Below are positions 60,140 through 64,000 of a stretch of DNA of 64,000 nucleotides, one piece after another; position 1 is the first letter of the stretch, and the number at the start of each line of letters is the position of its first letter. The DNA is from Lineus longissimus (lineage: Eukaryota; Nemertea; Pilidiophora; Heteronemertea; Lineidae), in assembly GCF_910592395.1 (NCBI RefSeq), contig NC_088324.1:11000953-11064952 (forward strand). The letters run 5' to 3'. Both the position numbers and the translations under genes were made by a program. The notes below the pieces were generated by a model. That model was not told the origin of the DNA and made no database searches. It was given only the letters and a program-made list of their open reading frames with translations.

Positions 60140-61458
60140 CACTATCGATCATCCCAGCTCCAGGCCATTGGGCCTCTTGTTTTGGTGTTGTTGCCAGGCA
60201 ACGCTTTAAAGATGTATAATTATCTCCCCACGAGCAGAAACCGCGCCTCTTTCTTGATGCCTTCATTGTTGAAATTACATACAGGTGAACCTCAGCTCCC
60301 AGGGCTCAACTAGAATAAATACAATAAATTGTTTTTGTATTCTAAAAAGATGTATTATTACCAAACGTATAGTTGTGATTGGAAGCTTTTGAGTACATCA
60401 GTCAACAACTTAATAATCCAGCATCACAATCAATTTTTTTTAAAGATGATGTATTTCTATGAGTACTATAATATTTCTAGTGCAGTTACTTTCTCAAAAT
60501 TGCAACCGGATTATTTTAAATCATGAGAAAAGTGGAAATTCTCATAGTAAGTGATATTTTATTGACCCCAGCGCCGGACACAAAGGCCTAGTTATAGGCC
60601 TAGGATGACGAAAAAAATGTAGAAAAATCACTTCAACACAGAGCAAAACCGACGAGGGGTATTCCTGCTGAATGATCTACTCATGATTCTTCCATAACAA
60701 CATATTCCTTCCTGTATCCCGATATCTTCAGTGTGTAATCCATCAAGATAGTTGAAGAATATCAAAACGTGGTGGTGGTTCTCAGTCTCGGACAATGTTC
60801 GAACCCGCACCGCACTGATAGTGGAATGGTAGGGAAGACTGGCTGGAGCAAGACTACTATCTCCCGCGCTTATCAGCCGATACTATTACTGTAAAATCGG
60901 TATGGAAACGTCGCAACTTTGGCATATCTCTACAACGAAACCGGCGTGACAAGATTGATGCCTTCCTTCCATTCTTCAAGACCCATTAAAAATAACTTGT
61001 ATTATATTTACTTGAGAGTCCCTTGAGAGGTCGTTCACTTGTGCAGCAGTCGCCGGAAAAAGGAACATTTCTAGAGGAACATCCATAGACGGATTAGCTC
61101 ATACGATAGATACCGTTTTCTAGCGGGATTCGACATAAGTAAAAATCAGAATGTGAGCCGTCAATGATGCGCAATCTGTTGTCAGTCAGATAATCGGGAC
61201 CTTTAGAATACTAACAGTCGTCGGGACACATAACAGGTGGTTGGGAGAGCTTTGGTGGTCCCGTCCTTATTTGTGAGAAGGCAGGACGAGGAGGGCCCAC
61301 AGCTCCCCAACCTTCCGGGGCGAATAAGTCCAAGCTGAGATTGTGCACGATTCAGTATATAGTTTGACAATCGGCATCTTTCAGCGGAAACACTCCAACC
61401 ATAACATCGGTGTAACAGTTTGAAATGTCCAAGGATAAAATGTCTTTTGTGCACTTTT
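60140..61458. other. Intergenic, nothing coding recognised
   Basis: Short frames only. A weak B-box-like ggttcgaac on the minus strand near 60790 is the only RNA-like hint. Confidence 0.45.
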
Positions 61459-61652
61459 AACACCTTCAGCGCCGAACCTACGTGGCCCAAATCCCCTCCC
61501 TTTTGAGCTGGTTATCGGAGTCTAATGGACTTCATGAAAGAACTACGCCATCGCCATCTTCAGGGCTAGGTAGGAACTGAAAAGACAAGAAAAGGTATTT
61601 CCAGTTCCTCCTTGCCCTGAAGATGGCGATGGCGTAGTTCGTCCGTGAAGTC
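61459..61652 (+). mobile_element. Foldback element, copy 2 (truncated)
   Basis: Repeats the left arm of the element at 54939 (aacaccttcagcgccgaacc ... gccatcgccatcttcagg) and most of the right arm. It breaks off at the GAAT microsatellite, so the outer right arm is missing. Confidence 0.85.
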
Positions 61653-61654
61653 AT

Positions 61655-61702
61655 TTCAATGAATGAATGAATGAATGAATGAATTGAATGAATGAATGAA
61701 TT
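61655..61702 (+). repeat. (GAAT)n microsatellite
   Basis: About ten tetranucleotide units with one interruption (gaattgaat). On the minus strand it reads (ATTC)n directly after aataaa. Confidence 0.9.
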
Positions 61703-62030
61703 TTATTACTCAGACCTTAATAAAAGGTACAAGAGTACCAAAAGATAACATAATAACATATATACAAGTGAGAAATAAAGGAGGAAAGCACCTATCCTCT
61801 ATTAACATTATAATTTCTAAAAATTTTCAAAATCTTGCTGCAAAAAATAGCTAATTTCTTAAGTTTTTGTTCTGATGTTTGGTCTAAAGATGTACTAAAT
61901 TTGAGCATATTTGGACGGTGGCAAAAATACTGACCATGATCTGTATCTGTCCATTTCAAAATGTGGACAGACAAGTAGGTAATGGAATTCATCTCCACCA
62001 TAATTTTTATAACAAAGTTGACAAGTATTA
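61703..62030 (-). mobile_element. Possible 3' end of a retroelement
   Basis: On the minus strand a 69-codon open end (61792-62001) is followed by an AT-rich tail, AATAAA and the (ATTC)n run, the order seen at 3' ends of some LINEs. No reverse transcriptase motif is present in what remains. Tentative. Confidence 0.25.
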
Positions 62031-62157
62031 TTTAACTCTTGGTTATTGCCATTGTAGTTTCAACTTCTAACACCTGGAAGCTTGTTGTTTCCTAGTCGGA
62101 ATGAAATTTGTGCTTTTACCATAAAATCAGGAAGATCAATCAAGTATTTTCTGGATT

Positions 62158-64000
62158 TCACCACCCGTCAGGTGCTGCCATCTGGCCGAAGATTGGAAAA
62201 GCTCCATCCAACTTTCACAGCCTACGGCCAGGTGGCAGCACCTGCCGGTAACGAAGTCTCACTTGCTACTCAAAACCACATTTCTATGCCTATTGGGCGA
62301 ATTTCTTCATTTCATGAGTGTTGGACTCGATGAAATACATAACTTTCATTATTAAAACCTAAACTTTGAAAACGGGAAGCTCGGAAATGACTGTATTAAT
62401 GTTTGCATGTGGTGAGTTACCACCCGTCAGGTGCTGCCATCTGGCCGACGATTGGAAAAGCTCCATCCAACTTTCACAGCCTACGGCCAGGTGGCAGCAC
62501 CTGCCGGTAACGAAGTCTCACTTGTTACTCAATACCACATTTCTATGCCTATTGGGCGAATTTCTTCATTTCATGAGTGTTGGACTCGATGAAATACATA
62601 ACTTTCATGATTAAAACCTAAACTTTGAAAACGGGAAGCTCGGAAATGACTGTATTAATGTTTGCATGTGGCGAGTTACCACCCGTCAGGTGCTGCCATC
62701 TGGCCGACGATTGGAAAAGCTCCATCCAACTTTCACAGCCTACGGCCAGGTGGCAGCACCTGCCGGTAACGAAGTCTCACTTGTTACTCAATACCACATT
62801 TCTATGCCTATTGGCCGAATTTCTTCATTTCATGAGTGTTGGACTCGATGAAATACGTAACTTTCATGATTAAAACCTAAACTTTGAAAACAGGAAGCTC
62901 GGAAATGACTGTATTAATGTTTGTATGTGGCGAGTTACCACCCGTCAGGTGCTGCCATCTGGCCGACGATTGGAAAAGCTCCATCCAACTTTCACAGCCT
63001 ACGGCCAGGTGGCAGCACCTGCCGGTAACGAAGTCTCACTTGCTACTCAAAACCACATTTCTATGCCTATTGGGCGAATTTCTTCATTTCATGAGTGTTG
63101 GACTCGATGAAATACGCAACTTTCATGATTAAAACCTAAACTTTGAAAACAGGAAGCTCGGATATGACTGTATGAATGTTTTTATGTGGCGATTTGCGAC
63201 CCGTCAGGTGCTGCCATCTGGCCGACGATTGGAAAAGCTCCATCCAACTTTCACAGCCTACGGCCAGGTGGCAGCACCTGCCGGTAACGAAGTCTCACTT
63301 GTTACTCAAAACCACATTTCTACGCCTATTGGGCGAATTTCTTCATTTCATGAGTGTTGGACTCGATGAAATACATAACTTTCATGATTAAAACCTAAAC
63401 TTTGAAAACGGGAAGCTCGGAAATGACTGTATTAATGTTTGTATGTGGCGAGTTACCACCCGTCAGGTGCTGCCATCTGGCCGACGATTGGAAAAGCTCC
63501 ATCCAACTTTCACAGCCTACGGCCAGGTGGCAGCACCTGCCGGTAACGAAGTCTCACTTGTTACTCAAAACCACATTTCTACGCCTATTGGGCGAATTTC
63601 TTCATTTCATGAGTGTTGGACTCGATGAAATACATAACTTTCATGATTAAAACCTAAACTTTGAAAACGGGAAGCTCGGAAATGACTGTATTAATGTTTG
63701 CATGTGGCGATTTGCGACCCGTCAGGTGCTGCCATCTGGCCGACGATTGGAAAAGCTCCATCCAACTTTCACAGCCTACGGCCAGGTGGCAGCACCTGCC
63801 GGTAACGAAGTCTCACTTGTTACTCAAAACCACATTTCTATGCCTATTGGGCGAATTTCTTCATTTCATGAGTGTTGGACTCGATGAAATTCGTAACTTT
63901 CATGATTAAAACCTAAACTTTGAAAACAGGAAGCTCGGAAATGACTGTATTAATGTTTGCATGTGGCGAGTTACCACCCGTCAGGTGCTGCCATCTGGCC
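62158..64000 (+). repeat. Satellite array, 259-bp unit, eight copies (last cut by window end)
   Basis: The anchor cccgtcaggtgctgcc recurs at about 62162, 62423, 62682, 62941, 63199, 63459, 63718 and 63977, spacing about 259 bp, with very high identity. Each unit holds a 19-bp inverted repeat (caggtgctgccatctggcc, 62428-62446, against 62485-62503; one mismatch) with a 38-nt loop. Two versions exist before the anchor, gagttacca and gatttgcga, and they alternate in the last four units. The 82-codon frames in each unit do not continue between units because 259 is not a multiple of 3; they are not taken as genes. Confidence 0.95.

Noticed and set aside
60770-60810. tRNA-like B box on the minus strand
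   Set aside because: Only a partial B box; no A box or stems could be drawn.
62366-63909. Repeated 82-codon frames in the satellite
   Set aside because: Frames recur only because the unit recurs; the 259-bp period breaks frame between units, and no motif or splice signals were seen.

Overview
The window is nuclear DNA of an animal. Genes are split into many short exons with GT..AG introns, intergenic DNA is AT-rich and full of non-autonomous repeats, and the gene families are metazoan: laminin, copper amine oxidase, NRF-6-type acyltransferase, heteromeric amino-acid transporter light chain and a class A GPCR. The NRF-6-like gene and the repeat content fit an invertebrate, probably marine and possibly a lophotrochozoan. 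The species cannot be fixed from sequence alone.

Layout. 0.4-10.7 kb (+): exons of a laminin gamma-like chain (LE domains, one L4 domain, coiled coil). Its first intron holds two candidate alternative last exons, each encoding a transmembrane anchor. 13.7-15.8 kb (-): a cholinesterase-like carboxylesterase with a predicted GPI signal and one apparent frameshift. 17.0-20.6 kb (-): a type II membrane copper amine oxidase with a TATA promoter. 21.5-22.2 kb (-): an unrecognised 236-residue protein. 22.9-25.6 kb (-): an eight-finger C2H2 protein. 28.4-33.2 kb (+): an SLC22-type organic ion transporter in ten coding exons. 34.2-35.4 kb (+): a divergent beta-1,3-galactosyltransferase-like GT31 protein. 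36.6-40.8 kb (-): TRMT1L in seven exons, with a tRNA-Thr(TGT) gene on the opposite strand inside an intron. 42.5-49.9 kb (+): an NRF-6-like acyltransferase in fifteen coding exons. 52.2-58.2 kb (+): an SLC7 light-chain transporter. 59.0-60.1 kb (+): an intronless orphan GPCR. 62.2-64.0 kb: a 259-bp satellite array running off the end of the window.

The multi-exon models were assembled by hand from splice sites. The amine oxidase, zinc finger, SLC22, TRMT1L, NRF-6-like and SLC7 models each sum to a whole number of codons with phases matching at every junction. The exceptions are a frame change inside the laminin L4 domain and one inside the esterase. The genes do not form an obvious pathway. 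Several products act at the cell surface (laminin-like chain, esterase, amine oxidase, transporters, GPCR), but this is a usual mixed animal neighbourhood.

The strongest candidate for something undescribed is the pair of phase-matched transmembrane last exons inside the laminin-like gene. They could turn a secreted basement-membrane chain into a membrane protein, or could mark an adjoining MEGF9-like gene. Other points of interest are the SUMO-motif-dense zinc-finger N-terminus, the tRNA gene nested in a tRNA methyltransferase, the altered DxD motif in the GT31 protein, the foldback elements and the hairpin-bearing satellite.
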